A DNA stretch of 64,000 nt from Polyangiaceae bacterium (GCA_016719945.1 JADJYE010000001.1:558001-622000); one strand, 5' to 3'. Shown: positions 1 to 7,319, counted from the first letter of the stretch. Translations and numbers: made by a program. The notes: a model not told the origin generated them from the letters alone.

Positions 1-363
1 AAGCTGAGCAACGCGTGGGTCCTGGTCGCCAACTGCGCCGACGGCACGACCTGCAATCACCTCGCCGCGATGTACAAGTCGATCGTGAAGTCGAGCAACC
101 CGCAGGTCTTCTGCGGCGACGTGCCCGCGCACCTCGGCCCGATGAAGAAGGCCGTGAACCTGATGGCGGGCGGCTGGAAGGCGAACCTCCCCGCGAGCGG
201 CGACACCATCTCCCAGTGCGCGCGCCTCGCCGCCTGCACGATCGCCGACAAGACCGACACGAAGGAAGACGTCGGCATCAACTGCCAGAAGTCGCCGCAG
301 AGCTTCAAGCTCAACTGCGCGGACCGCTACCCCTGCGCCGAGGTCCTGGCCTGCACGAAATGA
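1..363 (+). CDS. C-terminal part of a Cys-rich, probably secreted protein
   Basis: The reading frame is open from base 1 and ends at TGA 361-363, so the start lies outside the window. The visible 120 residues contain about ten cysteines spaced irregularly (NCADGTTCNHL near the left edge, LACTK at the end). This suggests a disulfide-rich protein exported to the periplasm or surface. No known catalytic motif is visible and I do not recognise the family. It converges on the parvulin gene, with structured repeat copy A between the two 3' ends. Codon use is GC-rich and looks native. Confidence 0.65.
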   Translation, partial: KLSNAWVLVANCADGTTCNHLAAMYKSIVKSSNPQVFCGDVPAHLGPMKKAVNLMAGGWKANLPASGDTISQCARLAACTIADKTDTKEDVGINCQKSPQSFKLNCADRYPCAEVLACTK

Positions 364-368
364 CAAAC

Positions 369-437
369 CTCGCGCCGGATGTCACACGCGCTCGAGCGTG
401 GGACATCCGAAGGGCCCCGCGCTAGCGGGCGCGCGAG
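369..437 (-). repeat. Structured dispersed repeat, copy A
   Basis: On the minus strand it reads CTCGCGC, then hairpin CCCGC-TAGC-GCGGG, then CTTC, then a second hairpin with arms GGATGTC/GACATCC, then GCGCGAG, which pairs back to the first 7 bases. It matches five other copies in the window (860, 1675, 1794, 34991, 37639) in stems and junctions but not in loops. It fills the gap between two convergent genes. Confidence 0.75.
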
Positions 438-444
438 AGAAACT

Positions 445-765
445 TCAGCCGGTGCGACGGATGAGGTGGTAGCCGAAGTCGGTCTCGACGACGCCGCTCG
501 TGCCGCCGACGGGCAGGCCGAACGCGGAGGTCTCGAACGCGCCGACCATCTGGCCGCGCCCGAACGTCCCGAGGTCGCCGCCCTTCGCCTTCGAGGGGCA
601 GTCTGAGTAGGTGCGCGCGAGCTCCGCGAAGTCGCCGCCAGCTTGGATCTGGCCGGCGAGCTCCTGGATCTTCGCTTGGGCTTCCGCCTTGGAGCGCGAC
701 GCCGTGGAGCGCATGGAACCTTGGTACATGAGCAAGATGTGAGAGGCGCGGACGGTCTCGGCCAT
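445..765 (-). CDS. Single-domain parvulin-type peptidyl-prolyl isomerase
   Basis: This 106-residue protein is a stand-alone PpiC/Pin1-type rotamase domain that isomerises X-Pro bonds during protein folding. Family signatures seen are ASHILLMY at the N-terminus, FAELARTYSDCPS, the loop KGGDLGTFGRGQMVGAFE, and the C-terminal GYHLIRR. There is no signal peptide, so it should be cytoplasmic, as for E. coli PpiC-type parvulins. A strong ribosome site (AAAGGAGG) lies 5 nt before the ATG at 765, which fixes the start. It is flanked on both sides by copies of the structured repeat and seems to be monocistronic. Confidence 0.9.
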   Translation of the reverse strand: MAETVRASHILLMYQGSMRSTASRSKAEAQAKIQELAGQIQAGGDFAELARTYSDCPSKAKGGDLGTFGRGQMVGAFETSAFGLPVGGTSGVVETDFGYHLIRRTG

Positions 766-859
766 GGTGGCCTCCTTTCGGACCGACGTCGCCTACCAGT
801 TCAACGGCCCGGCTTGAAGCCGTCTTCGCGCGCGGGCGGGGCGCGGGCGCGCGAGAACC

Positions 860-928
860 CTCGCGCCGGATTCCCCACGCGCTCGGGCGTGGGAAATCCG
901 AAGGGACCCGCGATAGCGGGCGCGCGAG
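860..928 (-). repeat. Structured dispersed repeat, copy B (with a partial copy beside it)
   Basis: The minus strand has the T-rich lead GGCTCTTTTTGTT, then CTCGCGC, hairpin CCCGC-TATC-GCGGG, a long second hairpin (GGATTTCCC / GGGGAATCC) and GCGCGAG. A truncated piece resembling the first hairpin and closing arm lies immediately to the left, at about 833-856. The stem sequence differs from copy A, but pairing is kept. Confidence 0.75.
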
Positions 929-978
929 AACAAAAAGAGCCAGCGCCCGAGTGAACAAGCCATGGGAGGGTTTCCCCT

Positions 979-1052
979 CTTCCGTTCCAGGGAAGTGCTC
1001 TGCCAATTGAGCTACCAGCCGGTAGAGTCGGCTGGGTTGGGCTCGAACCAAC
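979..1052 (-). other. tRNA-like sequence with permuted halves
   Basis: On the minus strand the order is: T-arm GTTGG-TTCGAGC-CCAAC (1052-1036), 3' acceptor arm CCAGCCG (1035-1029), short spacer ACTCTAC, 5' acceptor arm CGGCTGG (1021-1015), TA, D-arm GCTC-AATTGGCA-GAGC, and anticodon arm CTTCC-CTGGAAC-GGAAG (995-979). The two acceptor arms are perfectly complementary over 7 bp, and D-, anticodon and T-stems are all intact. The 3' half, however, lies upstream of the 5' half. The nominal anticodon would be GGA, without the long variable arm of serine tRNAs; the arm most resembles tRNA-Val. It is either a permuted tRNA-like gene or the junction of two decayed tandem tRNAs. It sits in a 519-bp gap before the first lipoprotein gene. 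Confidence 0.55.
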
Positions 1053-1165
1053 AACGTCTTTGCGTGTAGGGCCTGATCGGTTGGGCGCTGTGGCAAGGAG
1101 AGACGCGAGCCGTCGAGCGCGCCTGACGAGCGACGGTCGAAGAAGACGACGACCGCTTGCTCCAC

Positions 1166-1184
1166 TTGCGCAAGGGCTGCTCGA
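1166..1184 (+). promoter_or_regulatory. Candidate activator-binding dyad (UAS) for lipoprotein 1
   Basis: TTGCGCA-AGGGC-TGCTCGA fits the 7-5-7 dyad TTGAGCA-N5-TGCTCAA shared by the sigma-54 genes in this region. Its centre is about 83 bp upstream of the -24 GG, a normal enhancer distance for an NtrC-type activator. Confidence 0.55.
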
Positions 1185-1256
1185 CGGTTGCCCAAGCCGA
1201 GCAAAGCCCCGCAATCGGCGGCCGCCCGTGCACCACAAAAAAACCCGTGGAGAGGT

Positions 1257-1272
1257 TGGCACCAGCCTTGCG
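1257..1272 (+). promoter_or_regulatory. Sigma-54 promoter of lipoprotein 1
   Basis: TGGCAC-CAGCC-TTGCG matches the -24/-12 consensus (TGGCAC-N5-TTGC), with exact GG-N10-GC spacing. The -12 C is at 1271. The expected transcription start is about 1283, only 2 nt before the ATG at 1285, so the mRNA should be leaderless or nearly so. Confidence 0.8.
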
Positions 1273-1284
1273 ATAGGGGTCGTC

Positions 1285-1662
1285 ATGAACACGATGGCGA
1301 AGCGGGTGGCGATGGTGGTGGTGGCGATGGGCGCGATGGGCTCGGTGGGCTGCAGCGCGACGACGGCGCAGAGCGCAGTCCGCTTCGAGCCCACGTCGAC
1401 CGGGCCGATCCACGCCTCGAGCCGCGGCGTGGACAGCGTCGAGGTGCTCCTCGACCGCGCCCCGGAGCGGCCCTTCAAGGTGGTCGGTGCCTTCGGGATG
1501 AAGACCTCGAACAACCCGTCGAGCATCCAGGCGATGCGCGTCCGCGCCGCCGAGGCGGGGATCGATGGCATCTACTGGATCGACTGCACCTCGCCGTGCA
1601 GCGGCGTCTGCACCGCCAAGGGCTACGTCTACGAGGACCGCGCGAACGTCGCCTCGCGCTGA
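1285..1662 (+). CDS. Small lipoprotein, tandem paralog 1
   Basis: The protein has 125 residues. It begins with a basic, hydrophobic lipoprotein signal (MNTMAKRVAMVVVAMGAM) and a lipobox ending GSVGC at residue 23, so it should be lipid-anchored in the envelope. The mature part holds a conserved segment APERPFKVVG, the stretch KTSNNPSSIQAMR, and a C-terminal Cys cluster DCTSPCSGVCTAKGYVY that could form disulfides. Its paralog at 2010-2390 is mostly identical. I do not recognise the family. The start is chosen from the signal peptide and the matching start in the paralog. Transcription is predicted from a sigma-54 promoter 14 nt upstream, with no room for a ribosome site. A strong terminator follows at 1754. 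Confidence 0.85.
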   Translation: MNTMAKRVAMVVVAMGAMGSVGCSATTAQSAVRFEPTSTGPIHASSRGVDSVEVLLDRAPERPFKVVGAFGMKTSNNPSSIQAMRVRAAEAGIDGIYWIDCTSPCSGVCTAKGYVYEDRANVASR

Positions 1663-1674
1663 GCAGCTCTTTTT

Positions 1675-1741
1675 CTCGCGCGCCCGCTGGCGCGGGTCCC
1701 TTCGGATTTCCCGCGCCAGCGCGCGAGAAATCCGGCGCGAG
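1675..1741 (+). repeat. Structured dispersed repeat, copy C
   Basis: It is preceded by GCTCTTTTT. It reads CTCGCGC, hairpin CCCGC-TGGC-GCGGG, linker TCCCTTC, second hairpin GGATTTC...GAAATCC with an inner CGCGC/GCGCG stem, then GCGCGAG. It lies 12 bp after the stop of lipoprotein 1 and before its terminator. Confidence 0.75.
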
Positions 1742-1753
1742 ATAAATTTCGAG

Positions 1754-1790
1754 GAGCCGGACGGTCCGATGGACTGTCCGGCTCTTTTTT
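1754..1790 (+). terminator. Strong intrinsic terminator after lipoprotein 1
   Basis: Arms GAGCCGGAC and GTCCGGCTC extend inward through GTCC/GGAC to about 14 pairs around a GAT loop, followed by six T. It would stop + strand transcription before the second lipoprotein unit. Confidence 0.85.
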
Positions 1791-1793
1791 GTT

Positions 1794-1860
1794 CTCGCGC
1801 GCCCGCTACCGCGGGGCCCTTCGGATTTTCCCGCGCCAGAGCGCGCGAGAAATCCAGCGT
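1794..1860 (+). repeat. Structured dispersed repeat, copy D (3' arm decayed)
   Basis: It follows the terminator T-tract almost directly. CTCGCGC, hairpin CCCGC-TACC-GCGGG and the second hairpin GGATTTTC...GAAATCC are intact, but the closing arm is degraded to AGCGTTC. Copies C and D flank the terminator between the tandem lipoprotein genes. Confidence 0.7.
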
Positions 1861-1893
1861 TCCCACTGCGCCCGTCCCTTCCCGCTGCCCGAC

Positions 1894-1912
1894 TTGAGCA
1901 AGTGTTGCTCGA
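1894..1912 (+). promoter_or_regulatory. Candidate activator-binding dyad (UAS) for lipoprotein 2
   Basis: TTGAGCA-AGTGT-TGCTCGA is the best 7-5-7 dyad in the window. Its centre is about 80 bp before the -24 GG of the second lipoprotein promoter, nearly the same distance as for lipoprotein 1. Confidence 0.6.
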
Positions 1913-1981
1913 GGCTGCGCAAGCAGGGCAAACGGCACTCAGCCAGGTCTGGAGCAGCCAGAGAAAGCCCGCAAATCCGGT

Positions 1982-1997
1982 TGGCACCAAGCTTGCG
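1982..1997 (+). promoter_or_regulatory. Sigma-54 promoter of lipoprotein 2
   Basis: TGGCAC-CAAGC-TTGCG is a full -24/-12 match with GG-N10-GC. The -12 C is at 1996. The ATG at 2010 is again exactly 14 nt away, predicting a leaderless transcript. Confidence 0.8.
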
Positions 1998-2009
1998 ATA
2001 GGGATCGTC

Positions 2010-2390
2010 ATGAACACGATGACGAAGCTGGTGGCGATGGTGGTGGTGGCGATGGGCGCGATGGGCTCGCTCGGCTGCAGCGCGACGACGGCACAGAGCG
2101 CCGCCCGCTTCGAGCCGAGCCAGGCCGGCCCGGTCCACGCCTCCAGCCGCGGGGTCCAGCACGTCGAGGTGCTGCTCGACCGCGCCCCCGAGCGGCCCTT
2201 CAAGGTGGTCGGCGAGCTCACGATGAAGACCTCGAACAACCCGTCGAGCATCCAGGCGATGCGCGCGCGCGCCGCCGAGGCAGGCCTCGACGGCATCTAC
2301 TGGATCGACTGCACCTCGGCGTGCAGCGGCCGCTGCACCGCCAAGGGCTTCGTCTACGACGACCGCGCCGCCGCCGTCGCGTCGCGCTGA
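2010..2390 (+). CDS. Small lipoprotein, tandem paralog 2
   Basis: The protein has 126 residues, clearly duplicated from the gene at 1285. It carries the same signal with lipobox GSLGC, then SATTAQSAARFEPSQAGP, APERPFKVVGEL, KTSNNPSSIQAMRARAAEAG, and a Cys-rich end (DCTSACSGRCTAKGF). It should be a lipid-anchored envelope protein of unknown role. The copy differs from paralog 1 mainly in the middle and at the C-terminus, so both have probably been kept under selection. It has its own sigma-54 promoter and upstream dyad. Its 3' end overlaps the 3' end of the convergent histidine kinase gene by 37 bp, and there is no terminator between them. Confidence 0.85.
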   Translation: MNTMTKLVAMVVVAMGAMGSLGCSATTAQSAARFEPSQAGPVHASSRGVQHVEVLLDRAPERPFKVVGELTMKTSNNPSSIQAMRARAAEAGLDGIYWIDCTSACSGRCTAKGFVYDDRAAAVASR

Positions 2391-4030
2391 GGCTCGCTGG
2401 GCTTGGCCGCGGGCACCACACGCTCGTGGATCGGGACCTTCACCGTGAACGTCGTCCCCTCCCCCTCCGTGCTCTCGAGCTCCAGCGTCCCCCCGTGCGC
2501 GTCGACCGCGCGCTTGACGACCGCGAGCCCGAGCCCGGTGCCCCGGATGTGACCGACGTTGCTGCAGCGGTGGAAGCTGTCGAACAGCCGCGCGAGATCT
2601 TGCTTGGGGATGCCGATGCCCTTGTCGGCGACCACGAACACCGCGCTGTCTCCCTCGCGGCGCGCGTCGAACCGGACGTCACCGCCCTCGGGCGAGTACT
2701 TCACGGCGTTCGAGAGCAGGTTCGTGAGGATGTGGTTCAACAGCTTCTCGTCCGCGAAGCCCTCCTCGAGCTCGGGGTCGATGGTCTCGACGAGCCGGTG
2801 CTTGGCGCCGAGCGTGGGCCTGAACGTCTCCACGAGGTGGTGAGTCCAGCGCGTGAGATCCAGCGCCGCAGGGTTGCACTCCAGCCTGCCCATCTCCGAG
2901 CGCCCGATGACGAGGATGCTGTCGAGCATGTCCTCCATCCCCGCGGAGGCGTTTTTGATGCGCGCGAAATGGTCGGCGCGCTTGGCGGGCGACCAGCGAT
3001 CGCCGTAGGCCTCGAGCAGCTCGGTCGACGAGAGGATGACGCTGAGCGGCGTCCGGAACTCGTGGGACGTCATGGACACGAACTTGCTCTTCAGGTCGAG
3101 CAGCTCGCGCTCCCGCTCCTTCTCGCGCACCAGCGCCCGGTTCGCCTCGGCGAGGCGCTCGTTCGCTGCGCGCTCCTGGGCCGCCGACCTCGAGAGCCGC
3201 AAGATGGTGTCGACCCCGAACGCGACGAGCGCGGCGAAGCCCAACACGAGCAGGATGATCCTCCGCCTCGCGCTGTCGCTGAGCGAGCGTCGAAACGCGC
3301 GCTCATGCGCCACGTCGACCTCGACCGTCGCGCGAGCGGTCGGCACCGCCAACAGGGCGTTGGTGATCGCGTCGACCCTGCCCCCGCGCTCCACGATCGC
3401 CTTGGCGTGGCGCAGCACGATGTCGACGTCGCGGTCGCGGCCGACGGGGTCCGCCTCGTTGGAGAGCGCCTCGATCGCGGCCTCGGCCTGGGCCCTGCCC
3501 TCGCCCGACCCGGGCACGTCGTGCACCTCGAGCACCGAGACGAGCACGTCGTTCACCTCGGCGGCGAGGCGCTTCGCGTCGGGGTCGGGGTCGGCGAGCA
3601 GCGAGTCTCGAAGCTCCTTCGCGGCCACGGGGAAGAAGCGCACCGAGTTGCGCAAGACGGCGTTCTCGGTCTTGAACTCCTCGACCAACGCGGACTTCTC
3701 CTCGAGCGCGACGGAGAGCCGGGAGACGAGGTCGGCCAGCTCCTGCTTCTCGTTCGGCCTCGCGAACTCGGGCGCCAGCGCGAGCCGCTTCATCACCGCG
3801 TCCTCGGCGGCGCGGGCGCGCACGATCTCGTCGTAGTGCGCCACCAAGCCCTGACGGGAGCGCATGACCTCGCCGTCGAGGCGCGCGTCGAGCGCCTGAA
3901 GCTCGCGCAGATCTCGGCTGTAGCGGTCGTTCAGCTTGGGACCCGGCTTGTAGCGAACGTCATATGCCGCGAAGCCGCCGGCCGCGACCGCGGCCACCAC
4001 CCACAGGACCCGGGTGTACCTCCGGATCAC
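2354..4030 (-). CDS. Membrane histidine kinase with DAHL-like sensor
   Basis: This 558-residue sensor kinase has a transmembrane segment at about residues 7-25, a long all-helical periplasmic region, and a second membrane helix (IILLVLGFAALVAFGV) near residue 270. A coiled coil leads to HisKA with the H-box MTSHEFRTPLSVI, then HATPase_c with N-box LLSNAVKYSP, G1 DKGIGIP and G2 GTGLGLAVVKR. The helical sensor (LQALDARLDGEVMRSRQGL, YDEIV) looks like a DAHL domain. The GTG start at 4030 overlaps the stop of the peroxidase gene as GTGA, so translation is probably coupled. There is no receiver domain; the NtrC-type regulator at 5688-7196 is the likely partner, by proximity only. Confidence 0.9.
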   Translation of the reverse strand: MIRRYTRVLWVVAAVAAGGFAAYDVRYKPGPKLNDRYSRDLRELQALDARLDGEVMRSRQGLVAHYDEIVRARAAEDAVMKRLALAPEFARPNEKQELADLVSRLSVALEEKSALVEEFKTENAVLRNSVRFFPVAAKELRDSLLADPDPDAKRLAAEVNDVLVSVLEVHDVPGSGEGRAQAEAAIEALSNEADPVGRDRDVDIVLRHAKAIVERGGRVDAITNALLAVPTARATVEVDVAHERAFRRSLSDSARRRIILLVLGFAALVAFGVDTILRLSRSAAQERAANERLAEANRALVREKERERELLDLKSKFVSMTSHEFRTPLSVILSSTELLEAYGDRWSPAKRADHFARIKNASAGMEDMLDSILVIGRSEMGRLECNPAALDLTRWTHHLVETFRPTLGAKHRLVETIDPELEEGFADEKLLNHILTNLLSNAVKYSPEGGDVRFDARREGDSAVFVVADKGIGIPKQDLARLFDSFHRCSNVGHIRGTGLGLAVVKRAVDAHGGTLELESTEGEGTTFTVKVPIHERVVPAAKPSEPQRDATAAARSS

Positions 4031-5034
4031 TGGAGCACCTTGCCTTGGTACTCCCCCGTGAGCGTGCCCAAGAACTCGACGATCAGCGAGACCTGCTCCT
4101 TGGTGAGCGGCCGCCCGAGCTGGTACTCGCTCATGACCTGCACCGCCTCTTCGAGCGTCTCCACCGACCCGTCGTGGAAGTAGGGCCCCGTGACGGCGAC
4201 GTTGCGCAAGCTGGGGACCCTGAAGACGTGCCGGTCCTCGTCGCGCTTGGTGACGTTGTAGCGCCCGAGGTCGCCGGGGCCGACCTCCCCCCGCTCCTCG
4301 AAGAACTCGCGCATGACGCCGAGCTTCTGGAACATGTTGCCTCCGACGTTCATCCCTTGATGACAGCTGATGCAGCCGTGGCTCTTGAACAGCGCGTAGC
4401 CTGCCTTCTGCCGCTCGCTGATCGCCGAGTCGTCGCCGCGCATGAACTTGTCGAAGGGTGCGTTCGGGGTGATGAACGAGCGCTCGAGCTCGACGATGGC
4501 GTCGGTGAGCGTCTCCTTGGTGATGCCCTCCGGGTAGATCGCCGAGAAGGCCCGCCGGTAGTCCGCGCTGCCCTGGAGCTTCTTCACGATCTCGTCGAAG
4601 GTCGTCGCGTAGACGCGAGGGCTCTCGACGGGGACGGCGAGCTGCGCGGCGAGCTCGCTGTAGCCGCCGCCCCAGTGGTACTTGAAGTTGAAGACCAGGT
4701 TGAAGACCGTGGGGGTGTTCAAGATCGCGGGCTGCCGGTCCTCCTGGTGGCTCTTGGGGCGGCCGTCGTCGCCGCCGTTCGCCAGGTGGTGACACGTCGA
4801 GCAGGCCTGCTTGCCGTTGCCCGAGAGCAGGGGATCGTCGAACAGGCGCTGCCCGAGGGCGACCTTTCGCGCGTCGACCTCGACGCTCAGCGGGAGCGGC
4901 TCGATCGGGTCGTCGATGGTCGCCGTCCCCGGGCGCAGCAGATCGAGCTGAGACGGTGAGGCCTGATCCGACGTCTCATCGACGCACCCGGCGAGCCAGA
5001 GCCCGCACACGAAGGCGAGGGTGCGCGCGCGCAC
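4027..5034 (-). CDS. Di-heme cytochrome c peroxidase-like lipoprotein (CcpA/MauG family)
   Basis: The protein has 335 residues, with a lipoprotein signal ending LAGC at residue 17. Two c-type heme sites are present, CSTCH (78-82) and CISCH (221-225), in the arrangement of bacterial di-heme peroxidases. Family segments include LGQRLFDDPLLSGN, ILNTPTVFN and VPSLRNVAVTGPYFHDG. Such enzymes reduce peroxide in the periplasm or, in MauG, oxidise a protein substrate. It lies 2 bp from the truncated activator gene upstream and overlaps the histidine kinase downstream, so peroxidase and kinase form an operon. This suggests the kinase senses redox or peroxide, which is an inference. Confidence 0.9.
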   Translation of the reverse strand: MRARTLAFVCGLWLAGCVDETSDQASPSQLDLLRPGTATIDDPIEPLPLSVEVDARKVALGQRLFDDPLLSGNGKQACSTCHHLANGGDDGRPKSHQEDRQPAILNTPTVFNLVFNFKYHWGGGYSELAAQLAVPVESPRVYATTFDEIVKKLQGSADYRRAFSAIYPEGITKETLTDAIVELERSFITPNAPFDKFMRGDDSAISERQKAGYALFKSHGCISCHQGMNVGGNMFQKLGVMREFFEERGEVGPGDLGRYNVTKRDEDRHVFRVPSLRNVAVTGPYFHDGSVETLEEAVQVMSEYQLGRPLTKEQVSLIVEFLGTLTGEYQGKVLQ

Positions 5035-5036
5035 GG

Positions 5037-5590
5037 TCAGCGCTTCCGGGGACGAGGCAGGTCGTAGGCTCCGAGCCGCGAGACGAGCGTGCGCCGCGAC
5101 ATCCCGAGCAGCTCTGCGGCGGCGGTCTGGTTGCCGCCGCAGCGCTCGAGCGCCTCCATGATCCGCTTGCGCTCGAGCACCTCCATCTCGGTGCGCAGGC
5201 TGCGCGACGAGGGGACGGCGTCGTCGTCGGGCGAGATGGCGGGGGACGACGCCCGCGGATCGGCGGCTGGCTCGGGCGGCGGGACCGACTCGCGGCCGCT
5301 CGCCAGCACCTTCGCCGGCAGCTGCGCCGCGCCGATCTCGTTGCCGGAGGCCAGGACCACCGCGCGCTCCATCACGTTGCGCAGCTCGCGGACGTTGCCC
5401 GGCCAGCCGTAGCGCAAGAGCGCGTCCTTCGCGTCGGAGCTGAGGGCTGGGGCGCTCTTGCCCATCTTCTCGGCCGAGGCGCGCGCGAAGCGCGCAGCCA
5501 GCGGGAGGATCTCGGACGTGCGCTCGCGCAGCGGTGGGATGGTGAGCGTGATCCCCGCGAGGCGGTAGTAGAGGTCCTCGCGGAAGCTGC
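5037..5590 (-). pseudogene. 5'-truncated sigma-54 activator (C-terminal part only)
   Basis: Homology starts abruptly at FREDLYYRLAGITLTIPPLR, in the second half of an AAA+ sigma-54 activator. It continues through GWPGNVRELRNVMERAVVL to a Fis-type HTH (LERCGGNQTAAAELLGMS, then RRTLVSRLGAYDL). Receiver domain, Walker A, GAFTGA loop and Walker B are all missing. The C-terminus is very like that of the intact regulator at 5688, so it is a paralog remnant. The sequence just upstream of the break holds two copies of the dyad motif. It cannot drive open-complex formation. If translated, it might bind DNA as a competitor, which is speculation. The peroxidase gene starts 2 bp after its stop. Confidence 0.8.
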
Positions 5591-5619
5591 CCCCGCGATC
5601 TGTGCGGGGTCGGCGCGAC

Positions 5620-5680
5620 TCGAGCAGGGCTTGCTCAACCCTTGGGCGCCGGCGGGTCCGATCGTGCAACGACTGCTCAA
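5620..5680 (-). promoter_or_regulatory. Pair of activator-binding dyads at the truncation point
   Basis: TCGAGCA-GGGCT-TGCTCAA (5620-5638) and TCGTGCA-ACGAC-TGCTCAA (5662-5680) both fit the 7-5-7 dyad. They are 42 bp apart, four helical turns. They lie between the intact regulator's 3' end and the remnant. I found no convincing -24/-12 promoter beside them. Confidence 0.5.
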
Positions 5681-5687
5681 CTCGAGC

Positions 5688-7196
5688 TCACCCGAAGGAG
5701 ACCGCGGCCTCGCTGGTCCTCGAGTAGGACGCGTCGTCCATCAGGCCCGAGCTCTTCTTGCGGGGGCGCGGGAGGGCGAACGCGGAGAGCCTGCTGACCA
5801 GCGTGCGCCTCGAGATCCCGAGCACGCCCGCCGCTGCCGTCTGGTTGCCGCCGCAGCGCTCGAGCGCCTCCACGATGCGCTTGCGCTCGAGCGCCTCGAC
5901 CTCGCCGCGCAGGCCGCTCGACGCGTCACGCTCGCGCGCGCCCGAACATGCAGACACGTCGACCGACCTCGAGCGCGGCGCGTCGGCGGAGATCGTGGCC
6001 GGCAGGTGGTGCCGCTCGATCCGGCCACGCTCGGACAGCGCGACGGCTCGCTCGAGGGCGTTCCTGAGCTCGCGCACGTTGCCCGGATAGCCATACGCGA
6101 GCAGCGCCTCGATCGCCGCCGCCGACAGCACGGGCCGCTCGCTGCGCTCCTCGCGCTCGCACACGATGCGCACGAACTCGAGCGCGAGCGGGACGATCTC
6201 CCTGCGGCGCTCCCGCAACGACGGCACCACGACCGTGAAGCCGTTGAGGCGGTAGAGCAGATCGGCGCGGAACAGGCCGCGCTCGACGGCGAGCTCGAGA
6301 TCGCGGTTCGTCGCGGCCACGAAGCGGACGTCGAGGGGCAGGCTGGTGCGCCCGCCGACGCGGTAGACCCGCCGGTCCTCGAGCACCCTCAAGAGCTTCA
6401 CCTGCATCGCGGGCGGCAGCTCCCCTACCTCGTCGAGGAACACCGTGCCGCCCGCGGCCGCCTCGAGCAGCCCCATCCGTGAGGAGGACGCCCCGGTGTA
6501 CGCGCCGCGCTCGTGCCCGAACAGCTCGGCCTCGATCAGGCCGTCGGACAGGGCGGCGCAGTTGATGGCGACGAACGGCCGGTCGCGCCGGGCGGAGCGC
6601 TCGTGCACGCGGCGCGCGACGACCTCCTTGCCGACCCCCGTCTCGCCGAGGATCAGCACGCTCATCATCGAGCCGGCGATCTTGTCGAGCTGCTCGTGGA
6701 GGCGCTGCATCTCCGGCTCGACGACGACCACCTCGAGGGCCGGCGGGGCGCCCTTCGTCGCGAGCCCGTCGGCGATCTGGGCGATGCGACCGAGCCGTGA
6801 GCGGATCGCCGTCAGGACCTCCTCGCGGGTGAAGGGCTTGGTGATGTAGTCGTCCGCGCCGAGGGCCATCCCCGATCGCACGTCGAGGCGATCGGCCGCG
6901 CCGGTCAGGAAGATGAGCGGGACGGCCTGGGTGTCGGGGTCCGCGCGGAGCTCCCTCAGGACGTCGAACCCGTTGAGCCCGGGCATCCGCACGTCGCAGA
7001 GGATCAAGGAGACGTCGTTGGTGCGCGCGAGCTCGATGCCGGCGTGACCGTCATCGGCCCCGATGGCGCGGATGCCCTCGTTCTCGAGCAGCTCGATCAG
7101 GTTGGAGCGCACCTGGGGATCGTCTTCGATCACCAGCACACGCAGCGGTCGGCCGGTGGGGCTCAGGGTGGCTTGGGCTCGGTTCGGTTCGCTCAT
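5688..7196 (-). CDS. NtrC-family sigma-54-dependent response regulator
   Basis: The protein has 502 residues. The receiver domain (about 18-130) has the acidic pair EDD, phospho-acceptor segment ILCDVRMPG, and the conserved Thr and Lys in FLTGAAD and YITKPF. The AAA+ domain has Walker A GETGVGKE, sigma-54 contact loop GAYTGA (usual form GAFTGA), Walker B GTVFLDEV and R-finger region VRFVAATNRDLE. The C-terminal Fis-type HTH is GGNQTAAAGVLGISRRTL. The ATG at 7196 is chosen over an upstream start because GGAGG lies about 10 nt before it. It has its own -24/-12 promoter and upstream dyad, so positive autoregulation is likely. It is the probable activator of the lipoproteins and the propeller-cytochrome gene. 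Confidence 0.92.
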   Translation of the reverse strand: MSEPNRAQATLSPTGRPLRVLVIEDDPQVRSNLIELLENEGIRAIGADDGHAGIELARTNDVSLILCDVRMPGLNGFDVLRELRADPDTQAVPLIFLTGAADRLDVRSGMALGADDYITKPFTREEVLTAIRSRLGRIAQIADGLATKGAPPALEVVVVEPEMQRLHEQLDKIAGSMMSVLILGETGVGKEVVARRVHERSARRDRPFVAINCAALSDGLIEAELFGHERGAYTGASSSRMGLLEAAAGGTVFLDEVGELPPAMQVKLLRVLEDRRVYRVGGRTSLPLDVRFVAATNRDLELAVERGLFRADLLYRLNGFTVVVPSLRERRREIVPLALEFVRIVCEREERSERPVLSAAAIEALLAYGYPGNVRELRNALERAVALSERGRIERHHLPATISADAPRSRSVDVSACSGARERDASSGLRGEVEALERKRIVEALERCGGNQTAAAGVLGISRRTLVSRLSAFALPRPRKKSSGLMDDASYSRTSEAAVSFG

Positions 7197-7230
7197 GGTC
7201 GTGTCGTCCTCCGTGGTCGAGGAGGGCAAG

Positions 7231-7246
7231 AGCACGAGTGATGCCA
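7231..7246 (-). promoter_or_regulatory. Sigma-54 promoter of the response regulator gene
   Basis: On the minus strand TGGCAT-CACTC-GTGCT has GG-N10-GC. The -12 C is at 7232, giving a leader of about 24 nt with a GGAGG ribosome site before the ATG at 7196. This differs from the leaderless layout of the target genes. Confidence 0.65.
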
Positions 7247-7275
7247 ACCCTGATTGCGCGGGCATTGGGCAGGCG

Positions 7276-7294
7276 TTGAGTAGCCCTTGCTCAA
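7276..7294. promoter_or_regulatory. Activator-binding dyad between the divergent genes
   Basis: TTGAGTA-GCCCT-TGCTCAA is a near-perfect 7-5-7 dyad. Its centre is about 40 bp upstream of the regulator's -24 element and 95 bp from that of the divergent cytochrome gene. Confidence 0.6.
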
Positions 7295-7319
7295 GTCGAG
7301 AAGCGTTGGGACGACCTGG

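Noticed and set aside
979..1052. Two-piece (permuted) tmRNA
   Set aside because: The order of parts fits, but there is a full D-arm with a canonical D-loop and an anticodon arm, and no tag reading frame nearby.
2321..4183. Long + strand frame of about 620 codons
   Set aside because: It is a shadow of the histidine kinase gene on the other strand, caused by high GC; it is Arg/Pro-rich with no domain. Similar long shadows occur opposite the ABC-F/ychF and lon genes.
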